In this document: in pieces, positions 1-9,232 of the stretch | Layout of the letters: the number at the start of each line of letters is the position of its first letter | How positions within the stretch are numbered: the first letter of the stretch is position 1 | Assembly (NCBI RefSeq): GCF_009729055.1 | Contig: NZ_CP045484.1 | Span: 620,001 to 684,000, forward strand | Reading direction: 5' to 3' | DNA from: Sulfurisphaera ohwakuensis | GTDB lineage: Archaea; Thermoproteota; Thermoprotei_A; Sulfolobales; Sulfolobaceae | DNA length: 64,000 nucleotides | Position numbers and translations under genes: made by a program | The notes under the pieces: model-generated | Seen by the model: only the letters and a program-made list of their open reading frames with translations | Databases searched by the model: none | What the model was told of the DNA's origin: nothing

Positions 1-353
1 TAATCAAAGTTTTCCTTCCTTAAAAAATTCTCATAAAAATTATAAAATTCTTGAATTTTCTTGAATTCTGTAAAAGCTTTATAAAAGTTAATACCACTAG
101 AAAACATCTTTACAATCTTTAAACTTCCATCTTTAATTTTAATTTCTTTGTAAAAATTTTTGGGTTCCTTTCCAAAAGCTATTTGAACCAGTAAACCATC
201 TTCATCGATTTTGGCTAATTGTGAGGTCCAATTCATCATATCTCTATCAATAAAAAGTATTTTCTTTCCTTTTTCGGCTAAAGCCTTAGCTAACATTAAA
301 GACAACGTTGACTTTCCAACGCCGCCTTTATACGCATGAAAAGCAATTCTCAT
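1..353 (-). CDS. ParA/MinD-type ATPase, 3' part outside window
   Basis: The reading frame starts at an ATG at 353 and runs off the left edge, so only about 117 N-terminal residues are present. It opens with MRIAFHAYKGGVGKSTLSL, a deviant Walker A (KGGVGKST) typical of ParA/Soj/MinD ATPases, followed by LFIDRD where the Walker A' strand is expected. ParA proteins dimerise on ATP and move plasmids, chromosomes or large complexes; which cargo applies here cannot be told. Upstream on the same strand an A/T-rich TATA-like stretch lies near 380-388, in range for a leaderless start. A TnpB-only element lies directly behind the promoter. Confidence 0.85.
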   Translation of the reverse strand, partial: MRIAFHAYKGGVGKSTLSLMLAKALAEKGKKILFIDRDMMNWTSQLAKIDEDGLLVQIAFGKEPKNFYKEIKIKDGSLKIVKMFSSGINFYKAFTEFKKIQEFYNFYENFLRKENFD

Positions 354-426
354 TGGTTACACATATGAGTATATTATTATTTATATCTTTTATCTCGCTA
401 GTTAATCGTTATAAAGTTTAGGGGTT

Positions 427-479
427 CAAAGGGGGCGAAAAACCTCGCCTTTTAAGGCGGGGATGGATAGCCCCCTTTG
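427..479 (+). repeat. Left-end hairpin of TnpB element
   Basis: CAAAGGGGGC at 427-436 pairs perfectly with GCCCCCTTTG at 470-479. Nested inside is a second stem, CCTCGCCTT against AAGGCGGGG with one G-T pair. IS200/IS605 transposases recognise such subterminal hairpins. The same structure, with a few changed bases, occurs at 62107-62158. Confidence 0.8.
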
Positions 480-517
480 TAGAAATATTTTTTAATCCAC
501 TCTCGAACATTTTATTA

Positions 518-1750
518 ATGCCCAACGTAGGGTTCCGCTTTCGTGCATATGCTGACGATCAAACAATTAGGGCGTTAAAAGCCCAGTTGAGGTTAGCATG
601 TGAGATGTACAACACCCTACGCTGGGCAGATATCTATTTCTACCAAAGGGACGGAAAGGGTCTTACACAAACGGAGTTAAGACAGCTCGCTCTAGATCTA
701 AGAAAGCAAGATAAGGAGTACCAACAACTCTACTCACAAGTAGTACAGCAAATTGCCGATCGTTATTACGATGCTAGGGATAGGTTCTTCAAAGGTCTAG
801 CACACTTTCCTAAGGAGAAGAAACCCCATAAGTACTACTCTCTTGTTTACCCACAAAGTGGGTGGAAAATACTTGAGAGCAGGGAAATAAGGACTAAGAG
901 TAGGAAGAATAAGAAGAAGCTGGTGTTATTGAGGTTATCAAATCTCGGCGTGTTTAAGGTCATTGTTCATAGGGACTTCCCGCTTGACAAAGTAAAGAGG
1001 GTGGTAGTTAAACTAACACGTTCAGAGAGAGTATATGTCTCCTTCATAGTTGAAGGTGTTGGATTCCCTCAACTCCCAAAGACTGGTAAGGTAGTTGCAA
1101 TAGATGTTGGGATAGAGAAACTCTTAACCACGAGTGATGGGTTCTATTTCCCTAACTTGAGACCTTATGAGAGGGCACTTGAGAAGATAAGGAAACTCCA
1201 CAAGGTTCTCTCGAGGAAAGAGTTCTTGTCGAAAAATTGGTTTAAAGCAAAAGTGAAGTTAGCTAGGGGTTATGAACACTTGAAGAACTTGAGACAAGAT
1301 CTCTATATGAAGTTGGGTAAGTGGTTTGCACAACATTATGACGTTGTAGTAATGGAGGATATAGATGTTAAACAACTGGTGGAGGAGTCAGAAAGGAAGT
1401 TGAGGGTGAGGTTACATGATGTTGCGTTCCATGAGTTGAAGAGAATACTAGAATATCAGTTGGAAAAATATGGAAAGAAACTGTTGTTAATAAATCCAGC
1501 ATATACTTCAAAGATGTGTGTCAAATGCGGGTACGTAAAGAAGGAGTTAACTTTGACTGACCGTGTGTTCAGCTGTCCTAAGTGTGGTTGGGTTACTGAT
1601 CGTGATTATAACGCTTGCTTAAACATATTGAAGAGATCGGGGTGGGAGCCATCCTTAGTGCCTGTGGAGCTCCACCCTCTACCCGTAGCGAAAAGTTATG
1701 GGCAAGGTGGGGCTATGAAGCAGGAAGCTCCGCCCTTCAGGGCGGGGTAG
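518..1750 (+). CDS. tnpB: TnpB, RNA-guided nuclease (IS605 OrfB)
   Basis: A full-length 410-residue OrfB/TnpB. The RuvC-like core is visible as [15 protein letters not shown] (first Asp), [10 protein letters not shown] (Glu) and the late [12 protein letters not shown] (last Asp). A zinc ribbon, CVKCGY...CPKCGW, lies in the C-terminal quarter. TnpB enzymes are RNA-guided DNA nucleases that help IS200/IS605 elements persist, using a guide RNA made from the element's right end. The ATG at 518 lies about 27 nt after a T/A-rich TATA-like stretch near 487-495, consistent with a leaderless transcript. The last codons read through the right-end hairpin (APPFRAG then stop), so coding and guide-RNA scaffold would overlap. 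Confidence 0.92.
   Translation: MPNVGFRFRAYADDQTIRALKAQLRLACEMYNTLRWADIYFYQRDGKGLTQTELRQLALDLRKQDKEYQQLYSQVVQQIADRYYDARDRFFKGLAHFPKEKKPHKYYSLVYPQSGWKILESREIRTKSRKNKKKLVLLRLSNLGVFKVIVHRDFPLDKVKRVVVKLTRSERVYVSFIVEGVGFPQLPKTGKVVAIDVGIEKLLTTSDGFYFPNLRPYERALEKIRKLHKVLSRKEFLSKNWFKAKVKLARGYEHLKNLRQDLYMKLGKWFAQHYDVVVMEDIDVKQLVEESERKLRVRLHDVAFHELKRILEYQLEKYGKKLLLINPAYTSKMCVKCGYVKKELTLTDRVFSCPKCGWVTDRDYNACLNILKRSGWEPSLVPVELHPLPVAKSYGQGGAMKQEAPPFRAG
1730..1745 (+). other. Right-end hairpin, possible omega-RNA scaffold
   Basis: CCGCCCT (1730-1736) and AGGGCGG (1739-1745) form a 7-bp stem with a 2-nt loop at the 3' end of tnpB. In characterised IS200/IS605 elements the omega (reRNA) guide derives from this end, with the guide immediately beyond the element. 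Guide function here is inference from the family. Confidence 0.5.
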
Positions 1751-1861
1751 CTCACATCTCGTTAGTGTATCATTAATAAAATAGTTAATTCTATATTTAG
1801 GAATAAAATAAAACAAACGGAAAATCAAAAAGCTTTTCTTTTCATAGTCAATATTATATAT

Positions 1862-2626
1862 ATGAGAGCAAAAGTCTCAGATTATATGAATACAGCTGTT
1901 GTGACTGTATCCCTAAATTCTACAATGGAAGAGATATTAAGCATATTATCTAGAGAAAGTAGTGGAAGAGTCATAGTGCTTGATAATGAAAAACCTATTA
2001 GTATAATTACTACTAGAAGTATTATTGCGGCTTTTTCTGAATACAGTTTGGATCTATTTAGCTTAAAAGCAAAGGATCTAATGTCAGAGGACTTAATAAG
2101 CGTAACACCAGATACCCCAGTTATTGATGCTATTAAAATCATGATAAATAATAATATAGGTGGATTACCAGTAGTGGAGAATCAAGTAATTAGGGGATTG
2201 TTTACAGAAAGAGAAGTAATAAATGTAATAGCTAATCTTAAGTTTTCTGGTATAGTAGACTCAATAATGAGTACCAAGATAGAAACTATTCCACAAAATT
2301 CTACGATTTTAGAAGCAGCTAAAATTATGACCATGAGAGGTATTAGAAGATTACCAATAGTAAACGAATATAGAATGGTTGGAATAATAACTGCTGCAGA
2401 CATTGTAAAGTATCTTGAAAAACATAAGAATATAGGTAATGTATTAGACGCAGGAACAAAAAATCCTTGGACAATTAATAGATATACAAGTATAATTGAT
2501 GCAGCTAAAATTATGAAAGAGAAAAAGATAGGTACTTTGCCCGTTGTTGATAATTCTAAATTAGTTGGTATTGTAACTGAGAGGGATTTAATGTATTCAT
2601 TATTAACTGTAGAACTCAACAGCTAA
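1862..2626 (+). CDS. Four-CBS-domain protein
   Basis: The 254 residues carry four CBS repeats in tandem, each with a pattern like VSDYMNTAVVTVSLNSTMEEI, AKDLMSEDLISVTPDTPVID, VDSIMSTKIETIPQNSTILE and a last, divergent one. Repeats 1-3 end in the usual LPIVNEYRMVGIITAADIV or RGLFTEREVI type strands. CBS pairs (Bateman modules) bind adenosine ligands such as AMP or ATP and act as energy sensors. No catalytic domain is attached, so it probably acts on a partner that is not evident here. It converges on the LigB-like gene with a 24-nt tail overlap. A similar four-CBS protein is at 49355-50179 and a two-CBS one at 35889-36272. Confidence 0.88.
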   Translation: MRAKVSDYMNTAVVTVSLNSTMEEILSILSRESSGRVIVLDNEKPISIITTRSIIAAFSEYSLDLFSLKAKDLMSEDLISVTPDTPVIDAIKIMINNNIGGLPVVENQVIRGLFTEREVINVIANLKFSGIVDSIMSTKIETIPQNSTILEAAKIMTMRGIRRLPIVNEYRMVGIITAADIVKYLEKHKNIGNVLDAGTKNPWTINRYTSIIDAAKIMKEKKIGTLPVVDNSKLVGIVTERDLMYSLLTVELNS

Positions 2627-3358
2627 CATACTTACACCACCATAAGGCACTTCGTAACCTATAATTTCAGCTTTTTTTGGTTTAACTGCCCCTAATACTA
2701 CAAATAGAGGTCTAAGCATTCCTTCTGGTGAAGCTACTTCCCATTCTTTTGTTCCTTCTAATTTAAAGAGTGAAGCTAAATCCCCTTCTTTTAATTTCTG
2801 AATTAATATTTGATCAAATTTGGTCTGCCTAGGTTTTGCATTTAAATACATTAATTCAAGCCTATGAGTTGGAGATCCTGTCCCCATAATTAATACGTTT
2901 CTATCTCCTACAACTCTCCCGATAACTTCTCCAAGTTTATAGTGAATTTCTGCTGATAAGTCAGTTATTGAAATTGTAACAGCTTTTACACCTTCTGGAT
3001 ACATATACATTAACGGAATCCATGCTCCATGATCTAATCCCCATTTATTATCTTGCTTTATTGGTAATCCTTCTTTTTGTCCCTCCTCTACAATTTTATT
3101 TGCTAAATCGACATCATTATCAGCTGAATAGCAGAATTTATATAATTCATCTGGAAAACCATAATAATCTTGAATACACTCAAGCTTTGACTGAGTCTCT
3201 ACTAGGAAAGTTCCAGACCAGCTGAAGAAGTGTGGGCTAATTATTATTACACTATCGAATTTCCCAAGTTTCTTCCCCCACTCTCTAAGTAAATCTTTCC
3301 AAGGGTCGTTCTCTACCAGGATCATTGGAGAGCCGTGAGATACAAATATTCCTTTCAT
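2603..3358 (-). CDS. LigB/DODA-type extradiol dioxygenase-like protein
   Basis: The protein opens MKGIFVSHGSPMILVENDPW, the SHGSP metal-binding start of the class III extradiol dioxygenase/DODA (LigB) family. It continues with IISPHFFSWSG (second His), GLDHGAWIPLMYMYP and GTGSPTHRL, all family hallmarks. These enzymes use a non-haem metal to open catechol-type rings; the substrate here is unknown. I chose the ATG at 3358 because homologues start at this strand; an in-frame ATG at 3385 would add nine residues lacking family character. It is transcribed alone and its tail overlaps the CBS gene on the other strand. Confidence 0.85.
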   Translation of the reverse strand: MKGIFVSHGSPMILVENDPWKDLLREWGKKLGKFDSVIIISPHFFSWSGTFLVETQSKLECIQDYYGFPDELYKFCYSADNDVDLANKIVEEGQKEGLPIKQDNKWGLDHGAWIPLMYMYPEGVKAVTISITDLSAEIHYKLGEVIGRVVGDRNVLIMGTGSPTHRLELMYLNAKPRQTKFDQILIQKLKEGDLASLFKLEGTKEWEVASPEGMLRPLFVVLGAVKPKKAEIIGYEVPYGGVSMLAVEFYS

Positions 3359-3574
3359 TAGGTTATATTCTACATTTTCTTCCATTTATAAATTAAGTTT
3401 CCAGTAGGAAATTTACCATAAGATTTCAGCTTCTATTTAAAGTCAATCTTTACAAAAAAATAAAAAAATTAATTTTTTTATTTATTAAATTTTTAAAAAA
3501 GTGTTAAGAGTATTTATTAACATAAAATTATAAAAATCTCTGATTTCAATTTACTAGTGATGAAAGGAGAAAAG

Positions 3575-3904
3575 ATGATTATACTTAGAGGGCTAATTCC
3601 AGTTTTTATAGCTTATATAATTTATAAAAGAGGGAAAAAAGCCTATGCTAATGAAATTAAAGTTGATATAGAGAAATTATTAAAGAAACCTGTACCACGG
3701 AGCCTAATTTACGGTACGTTACAGAGAATGGAAAGATATGGCATAATTGATAAGTGTGAAGAGGGAAAGAAGAAAGCTTATAAATTAAATGAAAAAGGAG
3801 TCGTTTTTTTGATAAAGCACGTAGAAATTCTCAGATATTTATCGCCAGTTATAACTACAATTATAGAAGATATGGATAAAGAGTTATCAGACAAAGGAAG
3901 TTAG
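3575..3904 (+). CDS. PadR-like winged-helix regulator
   Basis: About 110 residues: LRGLIPVFIAYIIYKRGKKAY, then SLIYGTLQRMERYGIIDKC and KKAYKLNEKGVVFL. This matches the PadR winged helix, with the recognition helix in SLIYGTLQRME and the wing in KKKAYKLNEKG. These are usually small-molecule-responsive repressors. The ATG at 3575 has a GGAG five nt upstream. A TATA-like AAATTATAAA near 3525-3535 would start the transcript around 3557, so ATG 3560 or GTG 3557 are alternatives. The gene converges on the GH1 glycosidase with an 18-nt overlap. Its target is unknown. Confidence 0.8.
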   Translation: MIILRGLIPVFIAYIIYKRGKKAYANEIKVDIEKLLKKPVPRSLIYGTLQRMERYGIIDKCEEGKKKAYKLNEKGVVFLIKHVEILRYLSPVITTIIEDMDKELSDKGS

Positions 3905-5041
3905 TTCTTTGAAGATATAAGCACTAGGCCTTGCTTTCAAGTCGAGCGTATAAATCCCGAACTTCATTTGATAGCCAAAATTCCATTCAAAATTATCAAT
4001 TAAACTCCAGTATAGATAAGCTTCAACACTAACTTTACTTTCCTTTATGGCTTCTATATGGGATATTAAGAAACTTGGTCTAAGGAAATCTTTAGAATCG
4101 GCAATGCCATTCTCAGTTACTATAATTGGTTTATCGAATTTCTTCACGTCTCGTAAGACATATTTTAGCCCCTCTGGGTAAACTTCCCAACCGTAATCGG
4201 AACAAGGATTATTATCTAATGAAAAAGAATTCGGTTTACAAAACATACCATAGCCATCTAGTGGTTGTCCTTTCTCATTAACAACTATCCTTGTATAATA
4301 ATTGACACCAATCCAATCGAAGCTTATATCTTTCAAAATTGTAAAAAGTTCCTCTTTTGCTTTCTGGTTACCCTGGATATAGGGAAAATTGAAAATGATT
4401 CCTACTTTCTCTCCACGGAATAGGTTATAAGCCTCTTGATGCGCAGATAATACATTTCTTAAGGCTTTTTGATATGCTCTTTTACTCGTTATTCCAGGTG
4501 GGAAGATACCAGACAGATAACCAAAAAGTATCATTATATTAGGTTCGTTAAAAGTACACCAAAGATCTACATATTCGGAAAAATTATCTTTCACAAATGA
4601 TGAAAAAGATAGGAAGTAACTAATCGTATCCTCTGAATACCAACCTAAAGGTCCTTCAGTTAAGAGAGAATCTCTAGCAATGATTGGATCATGAACCCAT
4701 TTAGGAAGATCAAAGTGATTAAGGCATAATATGACCTTAAACCCTTTATCTTTCAAGTCCTTTAGTAATTTTTTGTATGTGCTAACAGCTTCTTCTGATA
4801 TTTTATCTTTTTGTTTAAATAGTCTTCCCCAACTTAAATTCAACCTCCAGTACGATGCATTAAGCTTTGAAGCTATTTCATGAACTTGAGAAAACTTTGA
4901 GAGATAAAAATTCTTTTCGGGCAATTCACCAATTACTCGTTTACTGGTAATGTTAACTTCATCTGTTAACCACAAATACCAATCCGAATTCCCATTCAAT
5001 TCTTCATACTGGAATGCTGAAATCGAGAAACCTAATTTCAT
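3887..5041 (-). CDS. Family GH1 beta-glycosidase, short form
   Basis: A retaining beta-glycosidase of family GH1. The acid/base Glu is E166 in TFNEP and the nucleophile is E310 in VTENG. NHFDLPKWV, YWRLNLSWGRL and LIDNFEWNFGY also match conserved GH1 strands of the barrel. At 384 residues it is about 100 shorter than the Sulfolobus LacS-type enzyme (about 490), mostly through missing loops, so its substrate is probably not that of LacS. It has no signal peptide. It overlaps the upstream SRPBCC gene by 4 nt, which in turn overlaps the methyltransferase gene, so these three genes form one operon. Confidence 0.9.
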   Translation of the reverse strand: MKLGFSISAFQYEELNGNSDWYLWLTDEVNITSKRVIGELPEKNFYLSKFSQVHEIASKLNASYWRLNLSWGRLFKQKDKISEEAVSTYKKLLKDLKDKGFKVILCLNHFDLPKWVHDPIIARDSLLTEGPLGWYSEDTISYFLSFSSFVKDNFSEYVDLWCTFNEPNIMILFGYLSGIFPPGITSKRAYQKALRNVLSAHQEAYNLFRGEKVGIIFNFPYIQGNQKAKEELFTILKDISFDWIGVNYYTRIVVNEKGQPLDGYGMFCKPNSFSLDNNPCSDYGWEVYPEGLKYVLRDVKKFDKPIIVTENGIADSKDFLRPSFLISHIEAIKESKVSVEAYLYWSLIDNFEWNFGYQMKFGIYTLDLKARPSAYIFKELTSFV

Positions 5042-5433
5042 TTTTCACTCACTATCCTCTCTAAAGCATGAATAGTACCGCTTCTAAAATGTTCTTCAGT
5101 CCATTTTTCTCTAAATCTAAATAGTAAAGAAAGTTCTACATTCCAATTAGAACAGATTTTCTTATCCTTTATTTCGATTTCATGCTTTCCTTTCACTGGA
5201 CCAGATAAGTAACTTATTGTTATTCTTCTTGAATTATCATCAACTTCTATCTTAACTTTTCCTTTTGCTGGAAAAGCGAATCTTACTTCTCCTTCATAAA
5301 TATTCTTACTAACTTCCCTTATATTCAATTCTCTTGTTCCTTTCCAATAGTTAGGGATCTTATACGGATCTCTAATAATTTCCCATATCTTATCTTCATC
5401 TTCAACATCTTTACATATAGTAAATCTAATCAT
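5038..5433 (-). CDS. SRPBCC-fold (polyketide cyclase-like) protein
   Basis: The 131 residues start MIRFTICKDVEDEDKIWEII, then IPNYWKGTRELNI, GEVRFAFPAKGKVKIEV and a C-terminal helix LERIVSEK. This order (strand, helix pair, long antiparallel sheet, final helix) fits the START/SRPBCC hydrophobic-pocket fold. The motif PxKIPNYWKGTRE is common to archaeal members of that fold. It probably binds a small hydrophobic ligand; the reaction is unknown. It is the middle gene of a three-gene operon with 4-nt overlaps on both sides. Confidence 0.65.
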   Translation of the reverse strand: MIRFTICKDVEDEDKIWEIIRDPYKIPNYWKGTRELNIREVSKNIYEGEVRFAFPAKGKVKIEVDDNSRRITISYLSGPVKGKHEIEIKDKKICSNWNVELSLLFRFREKWTEEHFRSGTIHALERIVSEK

Positions 5434-5951
5434 TTTTTTATAAACACCAAACCATATTGATATTCACTAGGTTTAAACTTATTTACAAGCTTAAAATCCT
5501 TAAAATATTCTATGTATTCCTCTTCACTCATCCTTATCCATTCTGGAGGACCAAAGGAAGTTCTCTTTTTCTCCCAATCGATTACTATTACTCTTCCATC
5601 TTTTTTCAATATTCTTTTTACCTCATTAACTACTTCAACCTTATTCTCCATATCATGGAAAGAATTTGCGAACAAAACTACGTCTACGCTGTCAGAGGGT
5701 ATCGAAGTTTTTGAGGCATTCTCACATAAAAATATTGCTGATGGTGCTCTCTTTTTAGCTTCCTCTAATGCTGGGCAAAAAGCATCTACACAATAAAGTT
5801 TTGATGCGTAGTCCTTAAGATATTTACAGTAGAAACCAGTACCGCAGCCTAGTTCAGCAATTACTTCTCCACCCTTTAATAGGGAATTCAAAAATGTTTC
5901 TGGATTTTCAAAGTTCTTTCTAAAATCATCCGTGAATCCATGACCATGCAT
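5430..5951 (-). CDS. Class I SAM-dependent methyltransferase
   Basis: Motif I VIAELGCGTGFYCKYL (SAM-binding glycine loop) is followed by LYCVDAF (acidic residue after strand 2), SVDVVLFANSFHDM (motif around strand 4) and EVKRILKKDGRVIVIDW (strand 5). That is the order of the Methyltransf_11 group. At 173 residues it is a minimal domain without an obvious substrate-recognition extension. It is the first gene of the operon with the SRPBCC protein and the GH1 glycosidase. The three might modify one glycosylated small molecule, which is inference from the operon only. Confidence 0.82.
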   Translation of the reverse strand: MHGHGFTDDFRKNFENPETFLNSLLKGGEVIAELGCGTGFYCKYLKDYASKLYCVDAFCPALEEAKKRAPSAIFLCENASKTSIPSDSVDVVLFANSFHDMENKVEVVNEVKRILKKDGRVIVIDWEKKRTSFGPPEWIRMSEEEYIEYFKDFKLVNKFKPSEYQYGLVFIKK

Positions 5952-5978
5952 GTATATACTATTACTTAGAGAGATATA

Positions 5979-6643
<665 letters not shown>

Positions 6644-6647
<4 letters not shown>

Positions 6648-7120
6648 TTTAAGATCTCTCTAAGTTTCTTTACAAGTCTTTTTAATTGTTCTTCCCTATA
6701 CTCAAATTCTTTTTCACCTTGAGGTCTTGGATGGAATTCTCCATGTAATCTCTCTGCATTAGTAAACATTATAACTACTTCTCCATCATTATATTTAAAT
6801 GCTAAATAATCAACAAGAGAAAAATAATCTTGGTAATTTTGTATATCAAATCCTAGTCTCAATGCTACTGCCTTCATTAAATATGATAATCCTCTCCAAT
6901 ACATTTCTCCAGCATCAACCAAATCCCCTTTATTTTTTAATTCATCACCAACCATTAAGTACTCTTCAGATATCTTAGCCATGTAATTAATTCTCTCCTT
7001 TATATCCATATTATTAAGAATAAGCTCTACTACAATATCGGAGGGAGTAAGCCTTCTAGTAATTCCTTGATTTTCTAAATACTCATAAAGTTTATCTGGG
7101 ATTACTATTTCTTTCATCAT
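6644..7120 (-). CDS. PaREP1-like helical protein
   Basis: A 158-residue, mostly helical protein. The central block ISEEYLMVGDELKNKGDLVDAGEMYWRGLSYLMKAVALRLG matches the PaREP1 pattern (paired helices with an A-E-x-x-W/Y core) common in Thermoprotei; its function is not known. Distant relatives in this window are at 60335 and 63366. It overlaps the kinase gene upstream by 29 nt and the DUF72 gene downstream by 4 nt, so the three share an operon. The first 45 residues look like a separate short helical domain. Confidence 0.6.
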
Positions 7121-9197
7121 TATTTAATATCTCTTTAAGTTTATTATATACTTCGCTAGCTGTGGGTCTATTCTCTGGATTTACAAGTTCTTTAACTAAA
7201 TCTTTAAGCCGTTGATCTACATCTGGAATTTCGAGCTTCATATAGTACTCCTTATATACTTCTTTTGCCTTCTGCAATATAGGTTTAGGATCTCCACCAT
7301 TTGAATAAACTATGGACGCTTCATTAAACAACCTAATCAATTCCGGTGGATTAAAATCCTTTCTTGTTAACATTTTATATATAGTGGCTCCCAAAGAATA
7401 GATATCCATCGATGGCTCTGCTCCTTTTCCTTCAACTATTGCCTCTACTTGATCCACTGAACAGTATTCTGGCGTATATTGAGAGAACTTTTCACCTATT
7501 TTTCTTGCAGATCCTAAATCACTAACTTTTATTTTTATTTTTTTATGTGTTAGATTATCTAGGACTTCTTTGCCTGTTTTTCCAGGTAAAGAGGAGAAGA
7601 GTATATTTGAAGGCTTAATATCTAAATGAACAAACCCGGCCTTGTGAATATCTTCTAAGGCTTTCACTACTTCTAAAGCTGATAGTAAAACAATTTTCTC
7701 CCATTCATCAGAGTAGTATACGTTATCGTTCTGTATAAGCTCTTTTACACTCTTCCCTTCCATAAATTCCATGACCAAAATTGGTGGTTCATTTAAATAA
7801 GCTAAAACATCTCCATCTTTAATCCTCTTTATTGCAGAAACATCAACGATAGCATCAACAAATCTTACAATACTATCAGAACTCAGTGAGAGCTCTCTAA
7901 GCTGTGAATATTCGTTTATAAAATCGTAGTAGCTCTCTACTACGTTGGACAAGGGTATTAATATGGGGATTTTTATAGCATACTTTTTATTATCCTTCTC
8001 GCCAATTAGAACGTATGCGGAACCTCCTTTACCCAGATAATCAATAATTCTGTAACCATGAATTATCCTATTAACCCAAACTTTTGGATCCCAATTATAT
8101 TTTAGTGATTCTATTCTGAGAACTTCTATCTCTTCCATTAATTTCATCAGCTTAGGTGACGGGGAAATACTTAGTGCTAATCTTCCAATCCTTTCAGCTA
8201 ATTCAATATCTTTCTCCTTTGCTATGCTAAGAAATGATATTATATCTCTTGAAGGTACTTTTTTAAGCTTCTCATAACAATCAGCAATCTTATGTAAATC
8301 ACAAAGGGAGTAATTAATCTTATACGGTATAATTTCTGAGATTTTAACAAGAGCTTCGCAATTTCCTTTATATACTAGTTTTTGACAAAATGAAGTTATA
8401 TCTCCCCTATATAAAAATAATAAGTTCTTTATCTTTTTTTCATCGTTTAAATTCTCTAAAATAGACTCTTCTATCTCACTATCTGATAATAAGGATGAAG
8501 ACACAATTGCTGATGAGGAGGAGTACATTAACGAAAAAGGCGGATTAACATATAGAAAGAGAACTGAAATACCAAGAGATACTATAATTACTAACGTGGT
8601 TATTATGCTGTATAAAGACTCTCTCTTTAAGTAAGAAACCAATATAACGATAATATCAGCTGGGAGCATAAATTTTGACATACTTGCCATTTCATTTAAT
8701 ACGAATAATGAAACACCTACTTTTATTAGAGAAATTGAGTATAAGAAAAAGATTTGAACTAAGAAGAAAGGTATTGCAACGGTGTAGATTAAACTAGGGA
8801 CTATCTTCTTTTTAATTATAAGTAAAATAGAACCTAAGACTATAAACGAGAAAAAGTAGGATGAAATAGGATGGAGAAAAAAATAGAAAATTAAGGAAAG
8901 TGGAAATGGAACAAATTTTAGATAATCAAATTTAATTGAGAATATAGAAAGTGAAGTTATTACTAAAGCGAAAACTAAGAGTTGTATACTTATCTCTTTT
9001 AAAAAGAATAATGGTAATAATGCACTACCTACAATTAGTGATAAGCCCAGAATAAACGGAGAAGAGGAAATAGACGTGCCCACTGCAAAAGATAATAAGG
9101 GAAGAAATGAAGCTTCTATCCCGTTTTCTAGTATGAAATATGATATTACAGCTAAATTGCCTAAGGACAATAATCTGTTAAGCTTATAGTAATCCAC
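7092..9197 (-). CDS. Membrane-anchored Ser/Thr protein kinase
   Basis: Residues 1-225 contain about six to eight hydrophobic segments, then a helical linker (about 235-375). A Hanks-type kinase domain follows from about 381: glycine loop LGKGGSAYVLIG, Lys409 in KYAIKIP, catalytic loop HLDIKPSN at about 524-531, and DLG instead of DFG in KVSDLGSARK. The active-site Asp and Lys are all present, so it should be active. It would sense something at the membrane and phosphorylate cytosolic targets; candidates in the window are the FHA/VWA proteins at 32-35 kb. It heads an operon with the PaREP1-like and DUF72 genes. Confidence 0.88.
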   Translation of the reverse strand: MDYYKLNRLLSLGNLAVISYFILENGIEASFLPLLSFAVGTSISSSPFILGLSLIVGSALLPLFFLKEISIQLLVFALVITSLSIFSIKFDYLKFVPFPLSLIFYFFLHPISSYFFSFIVLGSILLIIKKKIVPSLIYTVAIPFFLVQIFFLYSISLIKVGVSLFVLNEMASMSKFMLPADIIVILVSYLKRESLYSIITTLVIIVSLGISVLFLYVNPPFSLMYSSSSAIVSSSLLSDSEIEESILENLNDEKKIKNLLFLYRGDITSFCQKLVYKGNCEALVKISEIIPYKINYSLCDLHKIADCYEKLKKVPSRDIISFLSIAKEKDIELAERIGRLALSISPSPKLMKLMEEIEVLRIESLKYNWDPKVWVNRIIHGYRIIDYLGKGGSAYVLIGEKDNKKYAIKIPILIPLSNVVESYYDFINEYSQLRELSLSSDSIVRFVDAIVDVSAIKRIKDGDVLAYLNEPPILVMEFMEGKSVKELIQNDNVYYSDEWEKIVLLSALEVVKALEDIHKAGFVHLDIKPSNILFSSLPGKTGKEVLDNLTHKKIKIKVSDLGSARKIGEKFSQYTPEYCSVDQVEAIVEGKGAEPSMDIYSLGATIYKMLTRKDFNPPELIRLFNEASIVYSNGGDPKPILQKAKEVYKEYYMKLEIPDVDQRLKDLVKELVNPENRPTASEVYNKLKEILNNDERNSNPR

Positions 9198-9232
9198 ATA
9201 TAAAATAAATTTGAATTTTTATTTAAAGCTTA

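Larger units (their letters stand above)
420..1757 (+). mobile_element. TnpB-only IS605/IS1341-type element
   Basis: A single tnpB gene is framed by a strong left-end stem (427-479) and a right-end stem (1730-1745), with no tnpA in sight. That is the layout of IS1341-type elements of the IS200/IS605 group, which rely on a TnpA in trans. The left end is almost the same as that of the element at 60.9-62.2 kb. These elements make no target duplication, so the exact ends are estimated from the hairpins. Confidence 0.75.
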
